Notes under the pieces: model-generated
What the model was told of the DNA's origin: nothing
Database searches by the model: none
Seen by the model: only the letters and a program-made list of their open reading frames with translations
Translations under genes and position numbers: made by a program
Source: Xestospongia muta
Taxonomy: Eukaryota > Porifera > Demospongiae > Haplosclerida > Petrosiidae
Length of the DNA: 64,000 bases
NCBI GenBank assembly: GCA_963693285.1
Contig: OY848917.1
Location: 5,962,118 to 6,026,117 of the forward strand
Direction: 5' to 3'
Shown: in pieces, positions 23,121 to 35,674 of the stretch
Layout: each line of letters begins with the position of its first letter
How positions within the stretch are numbered: the first letter of the stretch is position 1

Positions 23121-25010
23121 TGTGTTGTTTTTATTATGCTTTATAAAAATAACTATAATTTTAACTTTGTGATAGTAATTTTTTTCAAATACAATTTAGA
23201 GATTTAGTATATTAGCAAGTTATAAGGTTTTTCATTTTGTATTATTGACTTTAAAATTGAAAATGAAAATGATAGACTATTTTTCAGGTAGAAAGGTGTT
23301 TTTTCAAAACTAGCACCAAAATTGTTACAATACATTGCTTCTGCTTTAGTCATCCTCATTTTTCATTCACATGTTTTCTTGCTTTAACAGGTTTGCTACT
23401 GGTGGTCCAATACAACTTTATGCTATCTTATTTGTGTTGTAGTAGTAGAGGTTCCAAGAGGAGAAAGGCTAGACGACACAGTTATCTCAAGTTTTCAGTG
23501 GGACTCATGTTCTAATATGTTCTGTTTGATGATTGTATAATATTGGTTTTAGGAACATCTTTTACTTTAGATAAATAAAATGTATTGACATATACTTATT
23601 ACAAGACAAATTCCTTAGTTCACCTGATTCAATAATACCATTCAGGTCTTGTTGAAGACCAGTGAAATCAGAGATGTGATCTGCTTTAGGCACTTTCTGT
23701 GATCACCAAAGAGCAATAGGGTGGATGGAGTGAGCGATGCTTAGAGGGAGATAGCTGAAAAATATAAGGAAGAACACTTGACCAACGATATATCTCTGGG
23801 GTACTTCAGAAAAAATAGATGGTAGTTGACATGTCTTTCCAGAGATGGAAACACAGTGTCCATTCAACAAAAGTAATCTTGAAACCACTTCCACAGGCTA
23901 TCAGTGTTACTTATTGTGACAATTGGATAATAGAAGAGTCATATTATTGTATTGATGTAATTGACCATTACTTTAACAAACTTAATAGTGAAAGCAATGA
24001 CATAACAATAATGCCAGATAATTAAAAACTATATTTAATCTATACTGAGTAGTTTCTATAACAACTATTACCAGGTCAAATCTTACTGTGTACAATTTAA
24101 TTGACAGCAATTATAATAACAACTATTAATAACAATTCCTAGAAAATTGTAGCAATTGCTCATTCATTTTTCTGGGAAATAAAAATTTTAGCCATTAACC
24201 CTCCTGATATAGTCTTGGATTATGTATATTCTTTCAAAATGTATGACATAACAACAACTTTTAGTATTGTTCTTTTAGATATGCTGTATAAAAGAAAACC
24301 AATCGTCATTATTTCATTTGATAATAGGAAAGCAGACTGGCAATATAATAGCATGCTGAAGCTCATGTGATCCTAATATATTAATATTGGTTAATGGTTA
24401 ATAGAGTTATTTATACAATTTAATTTAAACTGATCTGTGAAAGCATGTCAAGTTTTATGAGAGGAGTTCAGCATTATTACACTTTAGAATCAATGATTTG
24501 GGAACTTTTAAATGTTGTGTACATGTAGATTTGATTATTAAAACATGTACCATCTAGTTCATTAAGTAAAGCAAGGTGAGGGTGCAGTTAGGTCAGTGTG
24601 GTGGTGCTTGGTTCTATTTGTAAATATTGTGATACCATGTGTGCTTCTTTGATTTCATCAAACCTCTCTCTGATGTTTCTCTTTTCATCATCATTGGCAC
24701 ATCTAGCCCAAATGTATATTGAATATATACAGTAATAGGCACACAAGAAGGAAGTAAATAACTTACCTCAAAACATTTTTCTCTTATATCCTACTTTTTT
24801 CTATCTAGAAGATTCCAATCGCAATGAACGCCTCTCGTAACACATGACATGCTTTCTCTGAGCAGTTTGTTAAATTGTGTAAGTTAGGTTTAATTATTTC
24901 TAACTATTAACTTTAACAATTATTAATGTTAGCGTCATGTGACTCCACATTCGTTGTGTTGTGAACTGATGAGGATTTATTTATTTAATTTACTGTGGCA
25001 CATTTTCGTA
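23121..25010. other. Spacer between gene B copy 2 and HSPA12-like copy 3
   Basis: Matches 8,871-10,728. It holds the same weak traces: a possible 3' exon near 23,391, and a minus-strand exon near 24,480-24,740 that here is interrupted by a stop. No intact gene. Just before the HSPA12-like ATG, at about 24,807, ctagaagattcc contains one GAA-2-TTC pair, too little to call a heat-shock element. Confidence 0.5.
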
Positions 25011-27082
25011 ATGGCCAGTGGAGGATTTATTGATGTAGAGCAGTTACGTGTAGTCGATCTAGTGGGAGTCTGTGTTAAACCAAAGGAGCCTCTATCAAGA
25101 GCTAATAAAGTAACTCGTTCCGTCTCGGGATATAGAACAACCAACAACAACATAGCAGCAATTGACTTTGGGACTACTTCTGTGACATTGTCTTACACTA
25201 CTCTTGGTGACAAAGAAATTAGTACTCTGACATTGGACGAGGCGAATAAAGATACACGAGTCCCAAACTCAATTTTACTCCGTAAAAATGACAAAATCTT
25301 TTCAATAGCTTCGTTTGGTAACAATGCTAGAGATATCTACACAAAGATGCGTACCACTGACAAAGAAAAGCACGTATACTTTGAAAGGATCAAGATGCTT
25401 ATGAAAAAAGAACAGGTATAATAAATAAAACATACATTATATACATTTTATTTATACATGTTATATATAGACAATTGATCGTCAAAGTGTAGTTGAGTCA
25501 TTGACTGGAGAAAAATTTTACCTTTTAGAAGTAGTTGCTTTTATCTTAAAGTATTTACGAGATTGTTTAATTGACCACTTTGCTCGAACTGCTAAACCAC
25601 TCAAGACTTCAGACTTTGACTGGGTCATCACTGTACCTGCCATATGGGATGCACGAGGAAAGAGAATGATGAGGGAAGCTGCTTACCTGGTAAGACCTCT
25701 TATTTTTAATTTGTCTAATTAAATTTTTATTGTGTAATTAAATATAGGCTGGACTATTAACAGAGTCTTTAGGAATAACTCAACTAACACAAGTGGGTTA
25801 TGAGCTACCTTGTCCAGTAGAAGTTAATCCTGATAAATTATCACTTGCCCTTGAGCCTGAGGTAGCAGCTATTTATAGTCAGCAGGTAACAGCAAAAGAA
25901 GTGGTGGAAGCAGGAACGTCATCATTTCTGAAGCCAAACGGGAATTATATGGTTGTTGACATTGGAGGAGGAACAGTTGATATAACTGCTCAAGGTGTGG
26001 TAGATGGTGGTATTGAAATTCTTACTATTCCTGTGGGAAATGATTGGGGTGGTACACAAGTGAATGAACAATTTTCTACTTTTTTGGCGAAACTTGTACA
26101 AGATCCAAATTTTTCTTCTTTTCTCTCTTCTGATAATCAAATACAACACAGAGCTATTATAAACAAGCTTCTTTACCATGAGTTTGAATTACAGAAATAT
26201 CAATTTGGCAATAGAAACCTGCATGATGATGAAATGATTATAGATATTCCCAATGATATCATTAAGTTTTATGGTGCAAGGAAATTGAGAGAAAGAGCAG
26301 AGTCTGTCCCTGGTGTTGAATTTGACAATGACAGTCTTTACATTAAGAAAGAAGTCATTGAAGAAACATTTTTTGGTCCACCAGTAAACGGAATTGTTAG
26401 CTTCATGATGACTATCCTGGACAATTATGACCATCATATTGACACAATGTATCTCGTAGGTGGATTTGGAGGTTGTAAATATCTCTATGAAACTTTGAAA
26501 AGGGAAATTCATAAAAAATTTAGTAGAACTATCTGTAGTATTATTGTACCAACATCACCTAAACTAGCTGTTGCTGTAGGAGCTGTGATGTGGAGAAAAA
26601 ATCCAGATCTAATCAAAGCCCGAAAAGTTGATGCTACCTATGGCATTGGTATTGCAATTCCATTTAATGATGACAAACATGATCGCCACTATCGTTTCTA
26701 CAATGAGGAGCAGCAATGCCATAAATGTGATAATATTTTTAAAGCTTTTGTACAAAAAGATGAAAGAGTACAATCTGATGAGGTCTTTACAACAGCTTTA
26801 ACACCAGGTTATCAGTCTGAAACCAAAATGAAAATGGATATCTTGTCTACACCACTTGTAGGTGTTGAATATACAAAAGATAAAGAAGGAAAAATGAACG
26901 TTACAAAGATTGGTGAACTTGTTATAGATATTCCAAATCCAGACAACCTTCCTAGAGAGCAACGATTTGTTGATGTTACTATGGACTTCAGTGGTACTGA
27001 GATACAAGCCAAAGCAAAGTATTGTGTTAATGGGAATGAAGTGAAAACTGTTTGTGATTTTTTGGCTGCTCAAATAAAATGA
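25011..27082 (+). CDS. HSPA12: HSPA12-like Hsp70-family ATPase, copy 3, intact
   Basis: Three exons, 25,011-25,415, 25,471-25,689 and 25,748-27,082, all phase 0 with introns of 55 and 58 bp, encode 652 aa, close to the usual length of HSPA12A/B. Hsp70/actin-fold ATP-binding motifs are in order: phosphate-1 IDFGTTSV near residues 51-58, phosphate-2 DIGGGTVDIT at 279-288, and the adenosine motif LVGGFGG at 444-450. The C-terminus lacks a canonical Hsp70 substrate lid and an EEVD tail, as expected for this divergent family. It has no signal peptide, so it is predicted to be cytosolic. The MASGG start was chosen because copy 2 aligns from the same codon, although an upstream in-frame ATG exists at 24,939. 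Known roles of HSPA12 proteins include stress and innate-immune signalling; the role here is unknown. Neighbours are gene B upstream and gene C downstream. Confidence 0.92.
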
Positions 27083-28787
27083 TTGCTTGTTTATTTTTGT
27101 ACATGCACATTAATATCTTGTTTCTTTACCTTTATGTTAGAGCTTTTATATTTAAAAGCTGGATGTATAACCAATGTAATTTGTATAATATCAATTGTTG
27201 AGACCACTGTTTATTAGGAATATAATTAAGTAAGACTTGTCTGGACTCCTAACAATACGTAGCTGCGTTTGAGTTACTGGTTCAATCAATTAACGATGAA
27301 TAAATATATATCTTTCAAAAATTTTTGCTTCTTCAAAATACAAAAAAATATTTTTTTACTTACTTATACTATACTCCTGGAAAAAATACAATTGTCTCAC
27401 TGCGAAATCTATCACTTTGTACATACACCTGAAAATTGTGTACATTCTTTGCTCTGTAGCTCTATATTTAAAACTTTTATTATTTCTAATCCTTATAGTG
27501 TTGTTTATATATATATAACTTGTTAACATGCTTATTGGACACATGCATACAAAGTTAACATGAAAGTGATGTAAGATTAGATTGAATTATTGTATACCTG
27601 TGTGTTATGCGTCATCAAGTTCTCGTGTGGGATTGTACAAAGTAATGTTAACCTTACTGATACTATAATTGCCAAGTCCATATTTCCAATATTTGTTAAA
27701 CTGCCTTTTGTATTTACGATTTTCTATCTCCTCAAATGCTTTTCATATAGTTCATTTATGTGATGATGCACACTGACTGTCTGTATACATACCAGTATCC
27801 TATAAATCAAGCAATTGCATACATATTATCAGGACCTCACATTCACTAAAAGTATTTATAAAATCTAACAACAATCCTTTCAGCTATGAACTTTCTTAGT
27901 CAATTATTTTGATGAATTATTATATCTAAATAATTTCTAAGTATTGTTTACTTTGCTCAAGAGGATTGTATGTTGTGAATATTTTTATCAACTATACAGT
28001 ATAAGTAATGATTAAGTAATCCTAGCTACTAATGGAAATAATAAACACAGCACTTTATACCATTCTATTTAGTGCTCATAATATCTTCTTCGTATAGAAT
28101 GTTTTTTACTTCAGAGCTCATCAAATACCACTCACTGTACATATTACCATCTTTGACAGTATACTTACTAACTACTTCATAGAACTTCACTGTAATTTAT
28201 TAATAATATTGTGTATACACAAAGTTATCACCCACCTTTCCCAGTATATTACTTCATAGAACTATTATGTTTAGAAAATTCAAAATTAGCTGGTAACAAG
28301 GAATTCAAATTTACCTACATACTTGAGGTATGGATTTCATAGACCATGAAACAGAAATTTAGATAATTTCAATTTTTCAATAACAAGGATTTTTGCAACA
28401 CTGACAGTTATTGATTGCTTTCATTGACTCACCTTTCTTATTGCTTTTAAATATGTGCAGTTCTCAAAACTGACTTATATAACTGTTCACGACTGTTTGT
28501 ACTCACTGTAATTTGAATATTACAGAAAACAAAGAAAAGGCAAGTTAAAATGCACTCTTATTAACATATTAATTAAGTAATAACAGGTCATGTTATAATT
28601 ACTGTTGATGATATGTCCTTGTATAAGAATTGTTCCACAAAAATGATTAAAAATATTGAATCAACTGAAAGAAACACACCATAGCTTACTACTTGGTACT
28701 AAAAGTGCTGGAATTCCAGGAAAGACTATTATGTTGCTTTTATTCTTAAAAAGTAATAGGATTCAAACATTTCGATTTAATGATTAG
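27083..28787. other. Spacer after HSPA12-like copy 3
   Basis: Matches 12,800-14,500 but lacks the left arm of the palindrome found at 13,993. No gene seen. Confidence 0.6.
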
Positions 28788-29197
28788 TCAATGGTCAAAA
28801 TTGTAAAAGACTTTCGTCTTAAGAGTGGCAAGTTTGATATTAGTAAAGTTCCTGATATTTATGACTGTATTAAGTATGATTTACAACACAACAGGTAATC
28901 ATTATACTCCATGTTTAATAAATTATTTCTTATTATTAAAGTGAATTAAATCTTCAATGTGGTCTACATTTATATAAAAGTGTTATCCATTTAGCAGACA
29001 TTGTCATACCTCAGGTAACTTAATTAATATAATATTTATTATTATTATTTCTTATTACAGGAGTATGGTATTACTGTGGATGAAAAAATGACTATTAGTA
29101 AAAAGATATGTAATTTACTATTACATAATATTAGAGCTAATTTCAAGCGTACATCATCAAATGCAGATCCTGATTTCCTCCATCGTCTTGATCCAGA
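28788..29197 (+). pseudogene. PPIP5K: PPIP5K (diphosphoinositol-pentakisphosphate kinase) fragment, three exons
   Basis: Three exons joined in phase: 28,788-28,894, 28,942-29,014 and 29,061-29,197, with introns of 47 and 46 bp. They encode [19 protein letters not shown], then LADIVIPQ, then EYGITVDEKM and LHRLDPE, a pattern I recognise from the histidine-phosphatase-like half of PPIP5K/VIP1 enzymes, which make inositol pyrophosphates. Only about 105 residues remain of a protein that normally exceeds 1,000, with no kinase domain and no neighbouring exons. Reading frame and splice sites are undamaged. It is a captured gene fragment, present only in unit 3. Confidence 0.72.
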
Positions 29198-29596
29198 GTA
29201 AGTTATATATAATAACAGATAATGATATAGGGAGTTATATTGTCAAGAATTGTTTACATTCAATGTAGCATGCAATTAACTATCATGAATGTATGATTAA
29301 ACCAGGCTAAAATATCCTTTCTAGGAATTAATATATGTGAAATGAATATCTTTACAAATGTGTAATGAATGTCTTCATATTACTCCTTTCTTTTTAAGAT
29401 CTAGTGGTCATATCAACAAACCAAATGCCATGAATATTTAGGCTAATTAATATGGAATTCTATATTATGTTATATTAAATTAATGCCAGGATGACATCCA
29501 GAAAAGACTATCTTGACTATACTCCTCTATGTGCTTCATGCACAGACAATTCAGAATGTTTAATATTATCATTATCTGCAATATTCCTATAGTTAT
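29198..29596. other. Spacer, no gene seen
   Basis: From caagaattgtttacattc near 29,242 the sequence returns to that of units 1 and 2 (740 and 14,525 onward). Confidence 0.55.
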
Positions 29597-29814
29597 ACAC
29601 ATCAGTCAGATTATATCATGATATGTTATACATTGTATGTGTTACTTCAGTGAAATAAAGTGTTCATAGGGCTGCTGAGAGATGGAAGCAGGCAGCAATT
29701 CTACCTTCCCCTGGACCCCTTTCTATCTCTCAACAGCCCTATAAACACCACTTTATTCCACTGAAGTAATACATACAATATATAATATATCATGATATAA
29801 TCTGACTAATGTAT
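29597..29814. repeat. Foldback element upstream of gene C, copy 3
   Basis: Same inverted-arm hairpin as at 1,112 and 14,882; the loop has minor differences (gctgctgagagatggaag). Confidence 0.72.
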
Positions 29815-30159
29815 TTATTCCAGGCATGAGAAGTTTAGCTGCATTGACATTTTGTGAGATATAACTACAGTTGCAGCAACTTATTAAAAGACTTGAAAGT
29901 ATTAATTGATATTAACAGTGATTCTTTGTGATAATAAACATTACAACTCACAATTCAAGTTATTAATTTATCATAATAAACATGGTCTAAGAAATTTGTA
30001 CAATTAATTTATTCATTAATTAGCCACGCCTCTCGCTATACTCAACTTTCAAATTTACGGTTAACTCAGGAAACAGCTGGGTAAAGATCTCTGTTAAGGA
30101 AAGTTATTGTATTATCAACGACCTTACGACTTTTTAGGATAACCCTTGAGCAGACAGTC

Positions 30160-30946
30160 ATGGAAAAGAATAAATACGTCAATTAGCACACTCTCCTCAG
30201 CTTTATATTAAATGTCCCAGTTCAATGTGTAAATGTAAATCTGGTATCATGATATATTCTCTAAAAGCTACCTTGTATAAGTGTAGTTTGCCTTAAGACA
30301 ACATCCTCAATATCAACTAAATAAGGAAGAACTTACTAAATCAGTAAGGACAAATTGTAATACGTCTTTACCTACTAGTGCTACTACTTCTAAAGTTGAA
30401 GATGCTAAACCTCATACAAGTCACAAACCACCCTCACCGATACCCATGTTACCAGATACAACACCAACCTCAATTAGTCACCCTAAACAGGAAACTCCAC
30501 ATTGTTCCACATACTCTATAGATTATCATGGGAAACAAACCAGCAGAACCTCATCAACTGATAATGACTTAGTGAACAAGACATACCCCCCAAATTCCTT
30601 AAACATTTCAGAAAGACAGTTTGTACCTTCTGTTCTAACACAAAGTTTAATTCTTCCAAACCTACCTACTTTGAAGAGTACAGTGCCTTCTGTTGCATCA
30701 CAAAGTTTATCTGTTCCACCACCTGCTATTTCAAACATTGTCCCTTTAGCAACATCACAAAGTTTAACTCTTCCACATCCACCTATTTCAAACAATCCGA
30801 TACCATCAGTTACATTACAACCTCCATACCAAGCTACTAATGTAATACCATCAAATAAATCGCAGCGAGAACATGCAAGTTATCCATTTACCACTACCTC
30901 ATCTATACCTCCTCAGAGCGACTATATTCCTCAGTGGCTCAAATAA
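30160..30946 (+). pseudogene. Gene C copy 3, truncated
   Basis: Exon 1 (ATG at 30,160) is followed by ATACGT where copies 1 and 2 have the GTAAGT donor, so normal splicing is lost. The repeat exon from 30,349 is open but has a single, shortened repeat. After TTTSSIPP near 30,913 it runs into unrelated sequence and stops at 30,946. The last exon and the Ser/Pro tail are missing. A conserved upstream block beginning at 30,023 remains. Confidence 0.75.
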
Positions 30947-31195
30947 TAAAAGTAAAAGCAAAACAGTAAAAAAGCTCCTATTTATACTATATATTGCATT
31001 CCTGCACACGTTGCGTGGGTGGACCGCTACACGTGCGGTGCTCTGATGTGTTCATAGCTGGCATGTGTTCATGGGTGGGGCTGCTTCACATGCATATTAG
31101 ATCGTAGTGTGAGGTAAGTACTGAATAAATAATAAATAGAAGTTACATAATTTAATTTTAATTTGTCTATACAATGCAAAATCTAGAGATGATAA
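30914..31195. other. Unrelated filler at a deletion junction in unit 3
   Basis: About 280 bp with no counterpart in units 1 or 2, including a G+C-richer stretch (tgcacacgttgcgtgggtgg). It joins gene C sequence on the left to the spacer just before gene B on the right. Everything that lies between them in the other units, including the transposon, is missing. No gene recognised. Confidence 0.6.
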
Positions 31196-31242
31196 CTCTT
31201 CATTTGAAAAAATAGGCTAGTAAAGACATTTCAAAGAATAAA

Positions 31243-32788
31243 ATGATCAACAAGTACAGTGTAACAGTTGTTGTTAGAGATGTTAGGAGACTGCAGAGAG
31301 AGAAAAAAGAGCAAAAGGTATTAATGTTAGTTCACACAGTTGTGATCTTAGATTCTTTCAAAAATTGGCAAAGTTTATAAGATTGAATTGATTGAATTAC
31401 ATGCAAATTGCCATGCATAGAAACTACAACCCCTGTTTTATGAATTCGAACAACTATACTCAACAATTAATATAGATGTTATAACGTTTTAATAGAAGAA
31501 AATTTGTTTTAATCTTACCGCTACAGCAATATTCATTTGTCCAAGAATTTATCGACACATCTTTTATAATAACTGCTCGTGATATTAATATTGACCAAAT
31601 ACAACTAGACCCATCAGTTAGTGGCACTATCATGGGTAACCACCTTGGAGCAGCTGGATGGACCTCGGAAGACGTTGACAGAGAAATAAAAGAAGCTGTA
31701 GGGACAATTAATAGAGAAATACAACAAGTGCTCCAAGAAAATGGGGAGAAATTCTTTAGAAAGTAAGCGCTATACTGTGTTTGTGTGTGTGTGTATTATA
31801 TATATATAATGATGAGATTCACAGCCCATACATTTTGAATGGGAGGGTCGGTTCCATATAACTCATATAGACCTCGTAGCAGTTTAAAATTTAAAATATT
31901 GTACCTGACAGGTTAAATAACTAGTTCCTTTTTTCATAAACAGCTAAGTGGCAGGCTTATATGGACCTTGTGACAAGCTTTATTAGTTCTATCATTACCA
32001 ACAGGTCTATAAGCATTTCAAGGCTGCCAACATGACAATTTAAAAGACTATTGCTCAAAGGCCACATGCTATATTATTAGCTTGACATTGTTGACCTGGG
32101 GACATATACATATAGAACTTGTACAGCCTGCAAAAATCTTACGGGACACAGAAATGCCTTATGAACTTAAGAGGTTCTCCTTTTCACTTTATACCTATTC
32201 CAAGGAGTTCATTATGGCTAATAAAGTCCATAAATCTCTTCAAAACTCTGCTCTAAAGCACTACACTACACAAGGTGGCATTAGTTAGCACTAGTTAGTA
32301 AACCTGTTTTGAAAGGTCATCACCACAACCAGTGCATATCATAACAGCCGATTTTAGTAGATTTATATAACACATATTGACCTCTAATATATAATGTAAG
32401 TATGCATTCAAAAAGAAATGTATCTATTAAAGGGCCTATTCTAAAATTCAAGAGAACTGGAGAAAAAAAGAACAGCTTAAAAGGTATGAACAACTAACAA
32501 AAGCATCATCACTGATTTGCATTAGTGACACAATTAGCACAATTGTCTTCACTATATACACTGTCATTTTGTAGAGAGAATGAACAGCTCAAGTCTCAAA
32601 TAGATGAGTGAGTGTACTGAATATTGTTAGATTTCCAATCCATCACTTCAAATTTTCTAGCTTGAAGAAAGCACTAAAACATGGAAAAGAAACACTTCAA
32701 AAGTAAGTAAATGTATTTTTCTTTATTTATATATTATTGAAAACAGGGAAAGAGAGAACTTGGAGAAGGAGAAAGAAGAAATTTTAAA
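31243..32788 (+). pseudogene. Gene B copy 3, 5' half only
   Basis: Contains the first-exon candidate 31,243-31,317, exon 2 31,496-31,762 and the coiled-coil micro-exons up to 32,788. Exon 2 is open over its whole 267 nt only in this copy (FVLILPLQQYSFVQ ... GNHLGAAGWTSEDVDREI); copies 1 and 2 have a 2-bp deletion in it. Yet the exon 1 candidate here ends in phase 0 whereas exon 2 needs 2 carried bases, so the true 5' join is uncertain. After 32,830 the expected 184-nt exon and the MIEAP-like exons are missing and LIM-like sequence begins. Related 3' exons occur, inverted, at 38,881-37,509. Confidence 0.6.
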
Positions 32789-32854
32789 GTAATGAAAATT
32801 GATAAAAGTTGAAATATTGGTGACTTTTATAGAATTATTAAGACTATCACTTAG

Positions 32855-33180
32855 GGAAATATTGGCATGGGCATCATATGTACTGTGCTACTTGTGGTGG
32901 ATTGGTTCAAAGTCTTGATCAGTTCAGGTTTTATTATAATTATACATATTGTATGAATTGTTTATACAATGTTTACAACAAACCTACTGAAAATGAGGTA
33001 AAATGGTTTACAAATACATACATGAATTTTATTTAAAGTCTAATGCAGTGGTGACTGAAATAGGCAAGTTGTACATGTCCTGCTTTCAAATGTCATAGAT
33101 GTCATCAATATGATTATAAAATGTTGAATGTGAATAATGAGTTTTTGAGTCAACATTGCTACAACCAGTTAAACTATTAA
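32855..33180 (+). pseudogene. LIM-type zinc-finger gene fragment, two exons
   Basis: Exon 32,855-32,997 encodes WHGHHMYCATCGGL, then F and TYCMNCLYNVY. The spacing W-H...H..YC..C...L and YC..CY is that of the second zinc module of a LIM domain. After a 66-bp intron, 33,064-33,180 continues in phase with SCTCPAFKCHRC and ends at a TAA. No start or complete LIM domain is visible. It sits exactly where gene B copy 3 breaks off, so it marks the rearrangement junction. Confidence 0.45.
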
Positions 33181-34532
33181 CATGTAAGCAAAAAAGATGT
33201 TATTGACTATAAAGATAAATTAATATTCCCTTTAGACAAAAAGATCTACATCCAAGGAACAATATATATATATATATATATATGTACATAATTACATATG
33301 CAGAATATGAGTTTTTGGTAGTTTATAGTTTAATGTAATGGAATAACTACATGATTTATCACTATAAAATAAATTGATTGTTTTAACTGATTTGTTGGCA
33401 TTTTGGTTGCATCCATTCATGCAAAAAACATTGAAATGTATATATGATTTCATATAGTACCAGCCCTGTTCCAACTTATTTTTTGTCTTAGAATAAGCAA
33501 GTAATCATAGTTCTAACAATTAACTACATGAACAGTCAATTCCATAGTACATTTAGTATATAAGCAGTCTAAACAGTAGTACTATAATATATATAGGTTA
33601 ATTACATTAAGTTTTACATTGAATTATATAATGTTGACGTTCTGAGTTATTTCAGCAAGCAACCTAATTTAATTTAATATCAAAATAAGACTGAAAGTCC
33701 TACACAAGTGTATTAAATATTTACATTTAATTGAATTAATATTTTATTCATCTGATACACATACATGCATATGTGCATGTGTGTACATATATGTAGACAG
33801 TTTTAATTGACAATTAAAAACAAAAAGGCCAAATGTTTTTGAAAAAATAAATAAATATAATAACCATTACCAGAATGCTGTCTGTGTTTAAATGTGAATT
33901 AAAAAATATAGGTTAATTTATCATTAGCAATGATATCTGTTGCTGACCCTTTATTAAGCTATATTGCTAGAATAAAACATAATTAATCATGAAGTCAAAA
34001 CACTCCAGATAAGTATATGACTGTTAAAATAGATTGATTGTTTAAACTTTTTATGGCCACTAGTACGCATATATATCATTAATTTCATTGTTGATAACAT
34101 ATACTGTTTTGATTGCTAATTACTATGAAATTGACAGTTCGTGTACTTCAGTAAATGACAACTTAGAAAAACATGGTCTATGTAGGAATGTTAAATTATA
34201 AATTCCATAGTGACAGCCCACAGACATAGGCCCAACACATCCTAGAATTGTCCTATATTTATGAATATCAATTTTGTCGTACAAAGTTCTTCTTAGTCCT
34301 TCTATTTTCATACCTAGCAACAATGTTTTATTTCATTTTATACAAAATGACTGGTTGTGTATTTGCTTAAAACAACTTAAGTCGTATTTTCAGTCAGTGA
34401 GTTAATTAAATTTCATACAGGAAATGAATCTGGAGAATATTAATAATCTAGCGACAATATTTCTATCTGTATTATCGTAGTCCTAAGTGAGTTTGATAAC
34501 TTCATATTACTTTTAACTTGTCTTTGTTACAG
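33181..34532. other. Spacer, no gene seen
   Basis: A+T-rich unique sequence with a short TA microsatellite at 33,262-33,284. No frame of interest on either strand. Confidence 0.6.
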
Positions 34533-35565
34533 GCAGCTTCAGACATTTTATATATTTAAAGAACTAAAAAGGAGAAGCAAGTGAGTTGAATATGAACTTA
34601 GCTATGACCTTTGCTATATCTCTAGAGAGCTAGACGCCGACCATCAAAAATACTGTAGCTTTCACGATGACCAGAAGAGGTAAATAGTTATATTCAAAGA
34701 CTGTTTTGCAGTGCACTATTCATAGAAAAAATCAAGAACTGAAACTCTCACTTGAGGAAATAAAGAGGTGCTAATTTATTAGGAAGTGTCTAGATTGTTG
34801 ACATTGAAACTCTGTATGTTTAATGTAACCTTAACTTCAGTCATCACTGCATTAGACTTAAACTTAGGGTCTATAGTGAGCCATTTGTTTCAAAATTATT
34901 CAACGAATATTCTACCGTAGAATATGGACTGTTGGCATTTACAGTTTGTATATAGTAGTAAAGTATATAGAGTAAAACACTAAAAAAACACCACCATACA
35001 CCAAATGTTTTCTGTATACTCTACTGTATACAAATTGTAAATACCAATAGTCCATCTACTATAGCAAAGTACTCATAGAATAAATTTGATACAATCACTT
35101 CACCATAAGGGTATAGAGTATAGTCACATAGAAGCACAATGTTTTATATCACTGGCACTTAGACATCAAACGCTGCCTATATATTAGTCAAATTACACTG
35201 TGATCTTGTTGTCAGGTTATTAAAAGATGTCCAGAAAAGAAAAACTACTTTGTTACAAGAAAGGTTTGTGTCTGCATGCCAACATTCTTGTCTCTAGTCT
35301 ATAACATCATATATACAGGACACAATTTGTCAAAAAAGAAAACACCATGAATTAAAAATGAAACGTGAAAACATTTTTCATCAAGTCTTTGCACACATAA
35401 CAGAGGTAAATATATGCTGAATTAAAAAGAACTTAACTTTTGTATACAACTAGAAAATATATGTAAGAGAAATAAAGATGATTTTGGAAACAAAGGTCAG
35501 TAATAATCTGAGAAGCCTTTTAACTTCCACTGCTCAAAAATCATCTGAGCTTGATCAAAGCTAAA
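34533..35565 (+). CDS. Coiled-coil micro-exon cluster, partial gene
   Basis: Six short exons with good GT-AG sites chain in phase: 34,533-34,580, 34,626-34,679, 34,726-34,767, 35,216-35,263, 35,339-35,405 and 35,454-35,495, with possible read-through to a TAA at about 35,563. The first four are 48, 54, 42 and 48 nt, all phase 2-2, and encode Lys/Glu/Leu-rich heptads (NQELKLSLEEIKR, LLKDVQKRKTTLLQER). The style is identical to the coiled-coil exons of gene B, though the sequence is not. No start exon is seen. The fifth exon needs a less usual acceptor (AAAAAAG) to keep frame; the stronger cag acceptor would hit a stop. Probably a fragment of a related coiled-coil gene. Confidence 0.4.
34911..35064. 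repeat. Foldback (MITE-like) element
   Basis: Imperfect inverted arms of about 60 bp: tggactgttggcatttacag at the left answers tgtaaataccaatagtcca at the right, separated by a short aaaacaccaccatacacc loop. It lies in the intron between two coiled-coil exons. Confidence 0.7.
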
Positions 35566-35674
35566 CATACAAAATTTATGGTTTACTGCTTAGTGCTTTT
35601 AAGATAAAAGAAGATGAAAAGAAAGTGAGTTTTTATATGGTGTTTAATAGTATGAAAAGTTACATTTTTTAAGG

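Larger units (their letters stand above)
1..32830 (+). repeat. Tandem segmental duplication, about 14.28 kb per unit, three copies
   Basis: Long stretches recur in the same order and orientation. HSPA12-like starts lie at 10,729 and 25,011 (14,282 bp apart), and the acidic C-terminal exons of gene B end at 8,870 and 23,120 (14,250 bp apart). Unit 1 enters the window within the last 285 bp of its HSPA12-like gene. Units differ by indels: unit 1 lacks about 1.2 kb of spacer seen at 13,320-14,500, unit 2 has a longer gene C repeat exon, and unit 3 has a PPIP5K fragment and lacks the second half of gene C and the transposon. Unit 3 similarity stops near 32,830. Edges of a tandem duplication are arbitrary, so these limits are approximate. 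Confidence 0.93.
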
